DNA of 64,000 nt from Toxonevra muliebris. Taxonomy: Eukaryota > Arthropoda > Insecta > Diptera > Pallopteridae. Position 1 is the stretch's first letter. Each line of letters begins with the position of its first letter. Both the position numbers and the translations under genes were made by a program. Under the pieces are notes generated by a model. It saw nothing but the letters and a program-made list of their open reading frames with translations, did no database searches and was not told the origin of the DNA. The stretch spans positions 139,890,998-139,954,997 of the forward strand of contig OY829326.1 of assembly GCA_963691655.1 (NCBI GenBank), given 5' to 3'. Positions 1 to 12,027 of this stretch are shown here, in pieces.

Positions 1-660
1 GATTGCCTGTGATTGCTTCCTATTGCCTTTGATGGCTTCATTCAGACTATTCTAGGCTTGAACTTTTTATTACCTCGGACTTCCTCTGACTATTACTGAC
101 TATTACTGACTTTCTTTTTCAATTCTTTTTTTTTTTTATTGCATCAAGAAGCCTCAGACTGCCTCTGAATTTTTCAAATAGCTCTTGACTGATTAAATTT
201 ACCTTTGGCTGCTTTAAACTATCTCTGACTGCTTTAAACTAACTCTGACTGGTTTCTATTGCCTTTGGTAACTTGAAATTGGTCCAGACTGTCTCTGATT
301 TCCTTTATCTATAACACTGGCAATGCAAATTTTCAATTACCTCGAACTACTAACTGCCTCTAAATTACTCTGGCTGCTATTTGCTGCCTATGGCTGACTC
401 TTAGCTATTATATTGGATTACCTCAAAAAGCCTCAGACAGCCATTGGCTTTTTTCTTAAATAGCTTCTGATTGACTTTTATTGCCTCTGGATATTTTAAA
501 TTGTTTCTCCCTGCTTTCTTTTGCCTCTGATTACTTCAGACTACCCCAATATGGCTCTGTATTCTTTCTATTACCTCCGATTTCCTCTTACTGCTTCTAA
601 TTTCTCATTTGTCATGCATTTGAATACTTCACTTCTGATAACCTCAGAAGCTCTTAGAAT
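1..660. repeat. degenerate short-period repeat, 'TTGCCTCTGACTGCTT'-like
   Basis: The sequence is built from endlessly varied versions of words such as TTGCCTCTGA, GACTGCTT and GATTACCTC, recurring roughly every 12-20 bases without a clean period. It is a decayed minisatellite or satellite-like tract, cut by the left edge of the window, so its true length is unknown. It fades out near 660 into ordinary AT-rich DNA. No reading frame of note crosses it. It differs in motif from the 'TTCAGACCAAA' repeats at 6890-8160 and 24660-29870. Confidence 0.7.
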
Positions 661-1711
661 GCTTCTGGTTATCTCTTGATAATTTATATAAAAGAGTATT
701 CGATTTATCAAAATAAAGATTAAAATATATATTCTTGAAAAAATTTATCATCCCAGCGATTTTGCCCCAAATAAGGATAAAAGGTTACAAATTTTCTAAA
801 AATCAACCTTACATTGTTTTTGGATTAAAAATGTTTTTAATTAAAAGCTAAAATATATTTCTTTTTATTTTTCTTACTACATGTTAACCATACCGGTTTG
901 AAATATTTACCACTTATTTTGAACTACATAACTCTATAAGAACTATTATTATATAGAAAAAAAAAAATGTTGAAACCTGGGATCAGATTAAGTCATTCAA
1001 AGTAAGTTACTTACTTTATGTGGGGAAAAATGGGGAAGAATGTTGAGTATTTATAACAAGCTTAATACAGATTAAATACATAAAATTGCAATTAAAACGT
1101 CCCTGCTTCCCGGTGATTACTACGTTCAAGTGTCTCATGTTCTGTCATTGCAAAGTGGCAATTCTCAACTTTATTTAGACAATAATACGAGCAATAACAT
1201 ATGAACGAGCAACAATTTATATTTTTCAATAAAGGTGTTGCTGCAACTGTCGCTGTTAATAATAATTGTTTTTCTTTTTTAAATGAACGCTATGTACCGT
1301 CTTAGGTTCTTATGCTCTTTACTAAAGTACGTGTTGCAATGCATGCCAAAGTAGGAAATTTCAGAATACCCCCGCTACCTATTTACCTCTATACAAAAAT
1401 GCTATGCGCATTGAGTAAATCCTGTAAATCATGAAAGAATATTAATGATTTTCAATGTTACATTGAATAAGAAGAGAAAAAGTAAAAGTTTAACTAATAA
1501 AGCCATTAATATAATCAATCACATATGATGAGAATGAATTTATATAGTGAAAACGGTATAAACTGGAAAAGCGATTAAGTTCATTTATTTAATTCTGTTT
1601 TTTTTTTTTTGAGTCAAAGCACTTGATTAACGTTAAAACGTGGAAACACATAAAAATTGCTATTCGATTATAAATTGTCTCAGACTTTCGAATCAGTAAT
1701 AAATAATAATA
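661..1711. other. AT-rich DNA, no gene seen
   Basis: Non-coding AT-rich sequence with short homopolymers (A10 near 960, T12 near 1600). I see no coding region, tRNA, or recognisable element. Confidence 0.5.
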
Positions 1712-1715
1712 TTAA

Positions 1716-1845
1716 CCCAGTAATGCCTAGCGGTGCCATAAGGCACCTTGCCGCTGAGCCGTCCCTGAACCAGGTTCAAAAAAAAATTTTTTCTTAAGTT
1801 ACTTTCTTGATCTATCTACTTTGGTTCCAACTCGTCCTTAATGGG
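1716..1845 (+). mobile_element. 130-bp TTAA-flanked MITE (piggyBac-like), copy 1
   Basis: The segment is bounded by TTAA at 1712-1715 and 1846-1849. It starts CCCAGTAATGCC and ends ...CTTAATGGG, so both ends begin CCC and the first ~10 bases are inverted repeats with two mismatches. TTAA duplication plus CCC termini is the signature of piggyBac-type transposition. The element is far too short to encode a transposase, so it would be non-autonomous. A second copy of its first ~60 bases lies in the opposite orientation at 51828-51887, also abutting TTAA, which supports a mobile family and fixes the left end. The right end is less certain because the second copy does not reach it. Confidence 0.6.
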
Positions 1846-1849
1846 TTAA

Positions 1850-3877
1850 GTTCAACTAAGTTCTAAGTTCTTTTTCATTCCTTGAACTGCCGAGAAATCT
1901 TCGACCTCTTTCTTTACCAGAGCAACCAATTTTTTGTGTATATAAAAACAAATTTATAAAAATTCGGTTATCTGTTTCTGAAGCATATAAAAGTTATGGT
2001 TTCCAAGAGACTTGTATTAAATAAGGAGCTGCTAACGACTACTTTGGAAAATCTGGAAAAACGCTATACCAAGAAAATTCAACTTCAAGGAGACTATGTC
2101 GATGTAGTACGCAAAAAAGATATTAAATAAAGTGCGTCTTGAAAACTACACAAATACACACACAATCACATACACAACGAACGAATGTCAAAAAAAATAA
2201 AATATGTTCTTTTAATATTAATAAAACTACAAGAAAAGATGACAACAATCGTATATAAGTATGAATGTCTAAATGTTAAATCAATGCCACACACACACAA
2301 AAGCAACAACACACAACACAGCAGGACACCATCATCAACGCCATCAAAATTGTCAACGCGCACTGACTTTCTGAGAGAATGCGTGTGGGTTTTTCTGCAT
2401 ACAAATAATATGTAAAAACTAAAAAAAAAAAAAAGAAGTAAAATTCTATAAATGACAAACAAAATTGCATTTAAATACAAATGAGTGTGTGTGTGTGTGA
2501 ACGAGCAAAAAAATGGCTAAGGATTCAAAACAACAAAGAACAGCACTTAATAAAAAAAAAAAAAAATAAGAAAATAATAAAAAATTACAAAAAAAAAAGA
2601 AAAAATATTGTAAAACTTCAAGCAGTTGTTGGCTTAGGCCACAAAGATGAACGCTTATGCATGCCGATATACCGCAAATCTTGGCTTAAACTGCATTTAA
2701 GTATATGGTAAGATGCGCACATAGCTTGCCAGTAAAGAAGAGACAGTCAATTTAAGTTGATTGAGTAAGGAGTGCAAGCGCCATAAACCAGCTGGCTTAA
2801 AGTTGAATATTTACGGCGAATGCTTATGTGCGTACAGTTTGTTTATGTCAACAATTGCAAGTTGGCAAGTGAAAATCATAAATATTATTTGTCATTTTTA
2901 ATATATGCTCAAACTAGTATTTGAATTCATTACAACACTCATATAAAAAAGTTTAGAGAAAAACCGTTGAAATTTTAGATGTAATAATGGTATTAGTAAA
3001 GGATGAAAAAAATTTAACAGTCCAAGGATAAGTTATTAGTTCTCAAGGAAATCAAGTTTCAGAAAATTATCAGAATATTATTAAAATTCATTTTGAAAAT
3101 ATCTCAAAATATTCTGTAAAACTCAAAAACACGATGGGTACAGGAAAGAAAATGATAAAAATGGAATGAATGGGAATAATTAAAAATACCAGTCCATAAC
3201 AACCAAAGAAAATAGGAACAGCAGAATGTTCTGTAATATTGTTCAATCATAAAGAAGTAAATCTTTGAAAAGTTTAGTATAATTGATGCTTAAGAAGCAC
3301 TAGTGAATCTAAAGGAGGGGGGAGGGGAGAGGGTTGGATTATTCTCCAAAACCTGCTCTTCCCCCTTAGCCGGTTAATGACTGCATATATTGAAGCCTGA
3401 TTATTTTAGATACTATTTGTTTTCTAAAGTCTGCATTTTAGTTCTAGGAACCGAGATTCATATGTCGAAAAACACTGATTTTTGCGTTGAAATCCTCACC
3501 TTGTATCCGACAGTGAATAAATTTATTAACAATAATTATCATTTGACAAATTAGTTTTTGTAAAAATAATTTATATTTTATTTATTTTCCCACCGTTCAC
3601 TTAACTTTTTGTTGATTCCGACATCATTGATCTTTTCCAACTTTCCTTTCTAATTTATGTCAAACCCTTAATTTATGTCAACCCCTGGCTGTAATAGCAG
3701 TTCGCTAATTCTTAACTTCAACTTGACCTAAACCCAATATCTTTCAATTGCGTTACCGTAAACATACGGAAGTTATACCCGGCACCACGCTATTTCTATT
3801 CCAATTCATGTTTCAGATTCTGGAAGGAGTAACCCTTTGAATGCAATGCAATATAAAAACAAAAAACTAAAATTAGT
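1850..3877. other. AT-rich non-coding DNA with microsatellites
   Basis: No gene recognised. It contains a (GT)n tract at about 2485-2499, CA-rich runs near 2155-2310, long poly-A tracts near 2420-2600, a purine-rich G-run at 3315-3332 and a neat 18-bp tandem duplication at 3651-3686 (units begin TAATTTATGTCAA). The reading frames here are low-complexity by-products of these tracts. Confidence 0.5.
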
Positions 3878-4143
3878 CTCTTCCGCACTCGTCACATGAT
3901 GTGATAACATATTTTACGTATTGTAATTTACTTTGTTATAAAAATTTTCGTTTTTATATTCCTAAAAGTGTAAAGTCCATGTTTTTTTTTAATTTTTCAT
4001 ATTCTATTTTTAACGCACCTTCTTCGCTTTTTGATATTATTCTACAATTCTATGCAATAAAAAATATAATAAATAAAAACAGTTTTTGATATATTTTACT
4101 AATTCCATTGATATATAAGTATATTTCATAACCATTTTTGATA

Positions 4144-5418
4144 TGGGGAGTATGAATGTATAAACTCGTAATTCTGACTAACTTCATATCTATCATACGC
4201 GCTATTTTTTTTGACATTGACAGCTATTCTATCTCGAAGAGCGCCAAAAATACTATAAGAATTGATTTGTCAAGTAATTTTCATAATTTTACAAAAGTGT
4301 TTTACTATAGCTGAAAATGTCGAATTTCGTGCCAACAAAATAACATTTGCGGGAAGTTTTAATTTGCTTCTTCCATTTAAAGAAAAACGCAACTGAAGCA
4401 CATCGTTTACTCACTGAAGCTTATCCTGACTGTACTATAGACGTTAGAATGTGTCAGGTGTGGTATGCCCGTTTCAAAAGTGGTGATTTTGATGTTGAAG
4501 ACAGGGAACGTTCAGGCGGCCCGAAAAAGTTTGAAGATGAAGAATTGAAGGCATTACTCGAAGAAGATTTATGTCAAACACAACAAGAACTTGCAGAATC
4601 TTTAAAAGTTGATCAACCAACCATTTCCAAACGATTAAAAGCATTGGGAATGATTCAAAAGCAAGGAAATTGGGTGCCGTACGAATTGAAGCCGAGAGAC
4701 GTCGACCGATGATTTTTCACATGTGAACTGCTGATTGAACGACAGAAAAGAAAGGGTTTTCTGCATCGTATTGTGACTGGCGATGAAAAGTGGATATGTT
4801 ACCATAACCCAAAGCGTAAAAAATCATGGGTACCGCCCGGACATGCACCAACATCAATGCAAAGCCAAAAATCCATGGATCCAAGCTCATGCTGTGTATT
4901 TGGTGGGATATGAAAGGTGTCGTGTATTATGAGCTGTTGAAACTATGAAACGATAACTGGCGACCGCTACCGACTACAATTGATGCGTTTGAGCCGAGCA
5001 TTAAAGGATAAGAGGCCAGAATATGAGAATAGACACGACGAAGTTATTCTTCAGCACGACAATGCTCGGCCGCATGTTGCAAGGCAAGTAAAAACATACT
5101 TGGAAAGGCTGAAATGGGAAGTGCTACCCCACCCGCCGACATTGCTCCTTCTGATTACTACTTGTTCCGACCGATGACACATGGCCTGGCTGAACAGCAC
5201 TTCCGTTCTTTCGAAGAACTCAAAAAATGGGTCGATTCGTGGATAGCCTCAAAAGATGAGGAGTTCTTTCGACGCGGCATCCGTATGCTACCAGAAAGAT
5301 GGGAAAAGGTTGTGGCTAACGATGGACAATACTTTAAAGAATAAATTTATAGTAACTTTTCCACAATAAGTGTCCAAATTACGAAAAAAAATACGAATTT
5401 ATACATTCATACTCCCAA
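4144..5418 (+). mobile_element. mariner element, full-length but dead (1275 bp)
   Basis: Terminal inverted repeats are readable at both ends: left TGGGGAGTATGAATGTATAA and, reading inward from the right end, TTGGGAGTATGAATGTATAA. It is flanked by the TA dinucleotide duplication (4142-4143 and 5419-5420) that mariner elements always make. Length matches a full-size mariner (about 1.3 kb). The uninterrupted homologous sequence at 19633-20445 reads ...TTTTTGATATATAAATTATG across the insertion point, so the insertion and its TA duplication are confirmed by an empty site in the same window. Its single gene is a pseudogene, described separately. Confidence 0.93.
4317..5344 (+). pseudogene. mariner transposase pseudogene (DD34D)
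   Basis: The likely original start is the ATG at 4317 (MSNFVPTK), in frame with the paired N-terminal helix-turn-helix region, where words such as FHLKKNATEAHRLL, RFKSGDFDVEDRERSG and WVPYELKPRDVDR are diagnostic of mariner. Domains run in order: two DNA-binding HTH motifs (about 4347-4640), linker, then the catalytic domain with Asp in TGDEKW (codon 4782-4784), Asp in LQHDNARPH (near 5060) and Asp in IAPSDYY (near 5150). So the three catalytic residues survive, but the frame is broken by TAA at 4341-4343, TGA at 4710-4712 (an Arg codon CGA in relatives), and at least three frameshifts (near 4855, 4948 and 5130). The C-terminal part ends ERWEKVVANDGQYFKE with stop near 5342. Similarity by eye is to the mauritiana/Mos1 side of mariner; the subfamily is an inference. 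It cannot make active enzyme. Confidence 0.93.
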
Positions 5419-5775
5419 TATATAAATTATGTATTGCACACTTTTCTGCTTTTTGTGTCCTAATTTTAAGATTAAAAATTCACCTTTCTTAATCAGTTTA
5501 TTCTAATAACAAAACCGCATATTTTCTGGATGCAATTCACCACGCTTCACCTGACGATACGAAAGTTTAACATAACAACCACTATATTTACATATAAAAT
5601 AATAAAGTGCGGTATATTTTCAGGGTTCAATTTTAAATTTAATATTAAAAATCCGCCTTAATTTGTCTTTATTAATAATAACACAGTATACTTTTGGGAT
5701 GCGATTCACCACCCCCAACCTAGCGGTACGAAAGCTTAACATAACCGGCACTATATTTGCACACAGAATGATAAA

Positions 5776-6889
5776 TATCTGACTTCGAAGGACGTTGAAG
5801 ATATGACATTGTTTTATAAATCTATAATGTTTCACTCCCCTCTTTCCATGAATCAGAAATATGGCATTTTTTGTCCTAACTACAGCAATAATATTTTATT
5901 AAACTCAACAAATTTTTCACTTTGAGTGTAGCAATAAATACATTTTTGCCTGTTGTGTGGCCTCATCAACAACACTTCAGCACTATACAAGTCGTTGTCG
6001 TTGGTCATTTGCGACGTTGACAAAACGTATATAATTTAAAACTTTCGAGCTTATATATATATATATATATATATACGGATAATTTACACAACAAGCAGCA
6101 ATAGAAAAATTGTGCAGCAACAACAGGTAGATACACCAAATTTAGAGAGTTAAAGCAAAACTTTTTAATGGAGATTGTTTAATTAATTTTAAATTATTGA
6201 TCATCCATATATGAGATCAACCAAAATACCAAATATTTTCTAATGCAATATACATACTTATATATGGATATAGCTACTACTCTATAATTTGAAGCAAAAC
6301 CAATAACAACAACAGCAAGAAAAAACAACTTAATTAAGAAATCGAAAGACACACAACGACACAAATAAAAATAAATCGAAAAATTATGCAAGATTTTAGG
6401 CCACACCACTAGCTCTTTTTTTTTTTGCTTCTTTATATAGAGAAAAGATATGTGCGATTGTAATTAGTTGATAAAAAAAAAAAGCATGTCGACTTAATAT
6501 CTTTAAAAAACAATTTATATATATATATAGGCAGCGGCAGCCAAAGTTGTTTGCTAGTTAGCCACCCAAGCGCACATTAATGTCGGAATATGCCTAGCTT
6601 TAGCTTTTAGCTAGGTGTGAGGTAAATTGCAAAGTACAAAATTTGTGGGAAAATTATGCAAAAGAAAACAAAAATAAGTATACAAAATAAGAGATGAAAA
6701 AAAAAATGTTGTGTAATGCCGTATGTCTAAAATATGAGATGCTCAGAATGTGTGTGTGTGGTTTAGGGAGTTGCTCTTTTAAGATACAAATACAACGACA
6801 AAAAAATACACTAGAAAGCAAATTTTTTATTTTTTGTAAATATGTGTATAGTTGGTTATATTTGTTACAAATTCTTGGGTCGTCCAGGA
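5776..6889. other. AT-rich DNA with (TA)n
   Basis: No gene recognised. A (TA)n microsatellite lies at 6052-6075 and a shorter one near 6515-6530; CAACAACA-type and poly-A runs are frequent. The remaining sequence is featureless. Confidence 0.5.
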
Positions 6890-8160
6890 ACCAATTCTGA
6901 TTCAGATTAAATGACGAAATTCTGACTAAAAATTCAACTAATTTTCACCAAAATTTAAACTAAAAATATGACAACAATTTAAACTAAAAGTCAAACAAAG
7001 ATCTGTCTAAAATTGAGACTAATATCAATCTTTAATTTAGACCAAAATCAGAACAAAATTCTGACCAAAAATAACACAAAATTACACACTAAAATTCTGA
7101 CCAAATTTGAGCCAAATTCTTACCAAAATTTAACCAAAACTAAGACCAAATTTGGATTTAAAATCAGACCAAAATTCAGGGCAAAGTCTGATATAAACGC
7201 AGAGCGAATTTGGAATAGAATTCATATTAAAATCAGAACAAAACTCAGAATAAAATTGGATCAAAAATCAGACCGAATTTTTCAGGCCAAAGTTTGGAAT
7301 AAACTTAGAGCAAATTCTGACTAGAAAACTCAGAATAAAACTGAGAACAAATTCAAACCAAAACATAAACAAAAACTTAGTATAGATTTAGAATAAAAAT
7401 CTATCCAAGATTGAGACCAAAGTCAGACTAAAATTCAGCCCAAATTCTGACCAACGTTCAGACAAAGTTCTAATCAAAATTTAAACCAAAAATGTGAACA
7501 AATTTTAGACCAAATTTGAATAAAAAATTAGACCAAGTTTCAGACCAAGCTGAATTAAATTCAGACCAAATTCTGCACAAAATTCAGACCAAAAATCCAA
7601 AGTAAACACAGAACAAAACTCGGACTAAAACTTGGTTAAAATTTAAAACAAAGCACAGAATAAAATTCAAACCAAATTTAGACCAAAACACAGCTGCAAA
7701 CAAAATTAAACTTTAGTGCAAATTTGTACCCAAAAACAGACCTAAATCTAGACTCAATTCTAACTAAAATTCAAACTAAAAATTAGACCAAAAATTAAAC
7801 CAAGAGTCAGACCAAATTTTGAATAAAATTGAGACTAAAAAGATATTAAAAATGCTTACTAAATTTGTATCAAACATCAGACCTAAATTCAGATAAAATT
7901 ATATCCAAAATTCAGACAAAATTTTGATTAAAATTCAGGCAAAATTCAGAGCGAAATTCACACCAAAATTTATATTAAATTTTAACCAAATTTCAAAGCA
8001 AAAATAAACTTAAAACTCAGTTCGAACTCTGAACAAAATTCAAATTCGAACTCAAACGAAATTCGGACCAGAATTCAGAGCAAATTCTGATCTAAGTTCA
8101 GATCGTAAGACTTGCCAAAATTCTGGCAAGAATTTTATCAAAACGCACACAGATTTTAAA
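6890..8160. repeat. degenerate 'AATTCAGACCAAA' repeat, block 1
   Basis: About 1.27 kb is made of mutated copies of a 12-14 base word like AAATTCAGACCAAA (variants AAATTCTGACCAAA, AAATTTAGACCAAA). The spacing is irregular, as in an old simple satellite that has accumulated substitutions and slippage. The plus-strand open frame through 7013-7324 is a by-product: its protein is a monotonous Lys/Asn/Thr/Ile/Gln string with no domain. The same repeat appears at 24660-25086 and 28558-29870. Confidence 0.8.
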
Positions 8161-11063
8161 AGAATATAAACAATCATGTATTTGCAAGGACCTGCTCTCA
8201 TATTCCCTAGTCACCCTCTCAAGTTACAGATTTTTATAAATATTTCTTCAAACTAGAAAACAAGAAGATAAATTTTGTTACCTAGTGTTCTTTAGAATAT
8301 ACTCGTATACATGCTCGAACATATCTACTTATCCATATAAACGCTTACCTTCAACAACAACAAGTAGAAGACGGCCAAATGTTAATTAAGCCAAAAACGA
8401 AACAAACGAAACGAAAATGCGACACAATGCGATTAAAAGATTTTCATTTTAATGATAGACCTACAAAGTTTTCTACTTCTAGTAATCATGGATGGCGCTG
8501 TAAGGTAGCACTAGCAGCAATAACAACAACAACAAAAACTTTATTGCTGCTAGTTTATGTATAAAATTTAGAATGGAATAGAGGACCAAAAAGAAAAACT
8601 AACGAAATTATAAAAAATAAAAGCAACACGGTAGCATTATTCTAGTGAAAGATACCGATTATGCGAATGTTGTATTTTTCATTATTTTTTGTTTTTGTTT
8701 TTTTGTGGTTCAGTTGTAAAATTCGTGACGATCACAACTTGCTATTGACTGACTGACTACCTGAAATAAATTCCACCTCCTACTTCTACTTCACTTGATT
8801 TTATTGTACTTGGTGATCTCAACTATATTCTAGCGCGGTGCATTCATCCAATTCCATCACGTTTCTGCATGTTGGTTGTTTGTTTTGCCTGTTTGTGTGT
8901 TTGTTTGTTTGTTTGTTGGTTAAATGCTGCTCCACCAATTGTGTAAAAGTGTAGTTTGCAAAGTGCGCATGACAAGCAGAAATTTGTTTCTCTTACTATG
9001 TTTTTCGGTGCCCATTTATAGGGAGGCGGCGTTTACTAGTTTTGTGGCTGTGGTTGTTGTTATTGTTATTGTTGTTGTTTATTTAACTATCAAGTTGCTG
9101 TATTATGTATGTATATAGTCAGAAAGGCAAGTAAACAGCCAGACTAGCACTAACTGCGATTGAAGCTTGAATATAGTTTGTTTTTCGTGTGTTGGTTATA
9201 GTTGCCGCCAGTGGCGCTATTTGCATATAAGCCAAGCCAGCCAGCCAGCTAACTAATGATGCTTGTAGTGCGCGTGTGCGCTGGCGCGCTTTCAATCGTT
9301 TTTAACATAAATCGTTTTTAGCCAAGTTTATTTTTTTTTTTTTTTACATAGACTCTACTTGCTACAAATCGTTAAGCAAATCAATTCAATTCAGGTACAT
9401 TATTGCGTGGTTGGTTGAGTTGCAACATTGAATTTAGTAATTCAACTAAAATAGGAAAAAAAACACAAACAAACAAACAAACAAAAAAAAGCCAAACATT
9501 TATTGATTTGCTAAATTCAGCAGAAACGCAAACCATCAATTTCAATTGCAATGATCATCGTCGTAACACAGCAAACAAGCAAACAGTTTGACAGTTATGG
9601 CGACTACTGTAACCAAATATAGTTAAAAGTTTAAGTAGAAGTTTCAATTGATGTTTTTGTAGCTGTTGTTGTTGACATGCTTGTTTTACTACTGATTGTG
9701 TATGTGTGTGTAGGTAGTTTGGTTTTAAATTTGATCCATAAGATGATTGTAAAATCAACTAGCGGAAAATGTTTACACAAACTGCTTACAAAACATCAAT
9801 TCATCAATTCATTTTGTTAAGCTTAAACTGCGCTCAAATGCTAATTGCTGAGCGCCTTATGTGGGGCCAATTTCAAGTACATAGATACATACAAGTATAT
9901 ATTCAATTTGAAAATTGACTGACTGTGTGTTAATCAAGCGTAAATGCAAAGTAGCAGTGTAGATCGAAGCATGAAGATTGAGAAATAGAAAAAAATTATT
10001 AAACTTCAACAAAACGAGAAAAATCAATTTAAATCACAATTGTATATTTTATTATATGTTTCTAATATTGACCTAGAAATATTATGAGAAAATAATCATA
10101 AAGAAAAACATAAACTTCCCTACGCAAAGTTACGTTTAAAAAAAAAAAAAAATCATCAAAGCAAATTACCGCTACAGCCAGCACATAGTTGTCACCAGCA
10201 CAGTTGCATTTTTAGTGCAAACGCATTAACTTTCAATATCATCACATCAGCGGTAGTAAAAGCAAAGCAAAGCAAGCAATCTAGCAACATCATCATCATC
10301 ATAAACAACAACAACATTTTCATTGTCGTAACACTTTAACTTTGGTATTGTTGTAATGGTTTGCAGTAGGCACACATAATCGTTAAACCAAAATCTTTGT
10401 GTGCGTCTAAATAAAAATCCACTTTAAAAAGGCTTGAGCAAAAAATTGATCTGCGTGTTAAGCAAAGGTTATAGCTTCCGTTTAATGCGCTCTAGCAATG
10501 ACGCGTATGCGTAAGTGTCTTTTGTTTATGGGATGTGACTCAAATCAGCGACAATTTATAGTAGTATATTGTAGTTATAATTATTTGAAAAGAAATGAAT
10601 TTTAACTTATTTTCTTCAAACCAATTCAATGAACACATTCGCAAAGATGATTTAAAGCAAATAGATCGCTCAGGCACTAAAATTGTAAAGCACACGCCTA
10701 CAGTAACCTCTGAACCTAAAAAAAGAATTGGAAGGAGAAACGTTTATTGATATTGCATTTGCAATACTAACGAAGTTCTTTGGTGAACGAAAAACGTTCG
10801 AGAAGCTCAGACAGCTATATAATTCACCAGTGACCCTAAATTGTATAGTTGTTCGACATTAGAGATATTGACTTTTCGTCAGCATCTCGATGTGAAAAAG
10901 TTAAGCATCAACTCGAAATATGTTGAAAATTCTTTTCTCAGAAGTGACTTGAAATGGCTTATGGCTGGAAAGGTGACTAATGATTTTTTGATCTCTTACA
11001 TATAAATAAATAGTGTAGATTAAAAATTTAACGACCAATAACACAGGCCCACACAATTTTTAA
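8161..11063. other. non-coding DNA, microsatellite-rich
   Basis: No coding region or RNA gene recognised. Contents include (TTTG)n near 8890-8915, (TTG)n near 9050-9080, GCCA-type repeats at 9230-9250, (CAAA)n near 9465-9485, (CATCAT)n near 10290-10303 and several poly-A/T runs. The stretch 10590-10980 has fewer simple repeats but no frame, splice pattern or domain that I can support. Confidence 0.5.
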
Positions 11064-11240
11064 CCAGAAACCAGACTATACTTTACCGGAGGTTTTTTTC
11101 TAAAAAAAAAAAAAACATCAATAGAGCTACGTAACCTCAAATATGGGCAACATTAGCCTTTTCCCACATGACGTGCTGGAGGAATTCTGATGCCAGATTC
11201 AAAAACAAAAACCTTCGGAAAAGTATAGTCTGGTTTCTGG
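11064..11240. mobile_element. 177-bp TTAA-flanked MITE with long TIRs
   Basis: TTAA stands at 11060-11063 and 11241-11244. Between them, the first 21 bases (CCAGAAACCAGACTATACTT then T) are an exact inverted repeat of the last 21, and the similarity continues with a few mismatches for roughly 36 bases (ACCGGAGG on the left against TCCGAAGG on the right). The interior is short and non-coding. The architecture fits a miniature inverted-repeat transposable element using a TTAA target, as piggyBac-type elements do. The ends begin CCA rather than the usual CCC, so assignment to that superfamily is tentative. Confidence 0.75.
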
Positions 11241-11947
11241 TTAAGAATGATGATCAAATTTTCTCAATTGTACATTTGGGACAGATTACATGAGACAGAG
11301 AACGAAAGATAAAGACAGTGGCCATCTCAAACAGGTGTGTTAATATTCGATATTTGCGCGACTGCTCGCCGATTGTAAAAAGTTCAGCATAATGCTTTAC
11401 TTGGCACTCGATTGAGAGGAGAAGGGGAAGGCAAGCAGTTTAACACAAAAAAAAATGTAACAAAAAGCGACACCTTTCATTCATTTATCGGGATTGAAGC
11501 TAGTTTAAATAATAGTAGATTAGACAAATTATTTTCGATCCTTTCGTATATTAAAACTGTTTCCTTCTGGCACTCTGGCTCCAAATTTTTAACCCTCTTA
11601 CTTTTTTTCATGTTCATAAGAATCACTACTTCTTCGAAGATTAGTTCCGAAAACGGAAATGCAACGGCTGCTCGCCTATTGTAGGAGGCAGGACCTTGAA
11701 GGAGACCAAACACGAGAGTAATGCTACCAAACTATAAAAAGTTTTTGCTTTGAGATTATCATTAAAAAATCTCAAAATTCCCAATCCGATTTTCCTTATG
11801 TTAGAACCTATAATGAGTACGATTACTTCCTTTAGATTTCCCGATATCTTAATACTTTTATGACTCTTCGATTTAAGGTTCTCGAATCAAGTCTTAGAAA
11901 CTCCCACTTCTACTTTCAGGATTTTAGAACCCATTGCGATGTTTCTG
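11241..11947. other. AT-rich DNA, no gene seen
   Basis: Open frames at 11412-11684 and the opposite strand are not related to any family I recognise and show no domain; I treat them as chance. No other structure noted. Confidence 0.4.
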
Positions 11948-12027
11948 TCTTCTTCTTCTCCTCTTATGGCACAACAGCTCATTGAGGGCCTCGACCGAAC
12001 TTTTCGCATCTATTCATGTTGTACAGT
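11948..12027 (-). mobile_element. SINE 3'-end fragment
   Basis: Read on the minus strand, about 60 bases match the tail of the complete SINE at 32405-32605: GATGCGAAAAGTTCGG..., then GGCCCTC..., then GAGCTGTTGTGCCATAA. It ends in a GAAGAAG-type simple tail where the other copy has (TAG)n. The tRNA-like head is missing, so this is a 5'-truncated or eroded copy. By eye identity is around 80%. Confidence 0.6.

Larger units (their letters stand above)
3878..5775 (+). repeat. dispersed repeat A, copy 1 (split by mariner)
   Basis: The left part (3878-4143) starts near CGCACTCGTCACATGATGTG. The right part (5419-5775) contains two diverged subunits of about 170 bp, each with a GATGC(A/G)ATTCACCAC word (near 5529 and 5699) followed by GGTACGAAAG-like and CACTATATTT-like words. 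The whole arrangement, left part and subunits, recurs collinearly at 19633-20445, where it is uninterrupted. The 1275-bp difference is the mariner at 4144-5418. No coding capacity is seen. Presence of internal tandem subunits is compatible with a satellite-bearing non-autonomous transposon (Helitron/DINE-like or similar), but no diagnostic ends were found. Confidence 0.7.

Noticed and set aside
2166..2480. Minus-strand open frame with many Phe, Cys and Leu
   Set aside because: Made of poly-A/T and CA-rich tracts read on the opposite strand; no domain.
7013..7324. Open frame of about 100 codons
   Set aside because: It translates the degenerate TTCAGACCAAA repeat; the protein is monotonous and has no domain. 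The same holds for 29430-29660.
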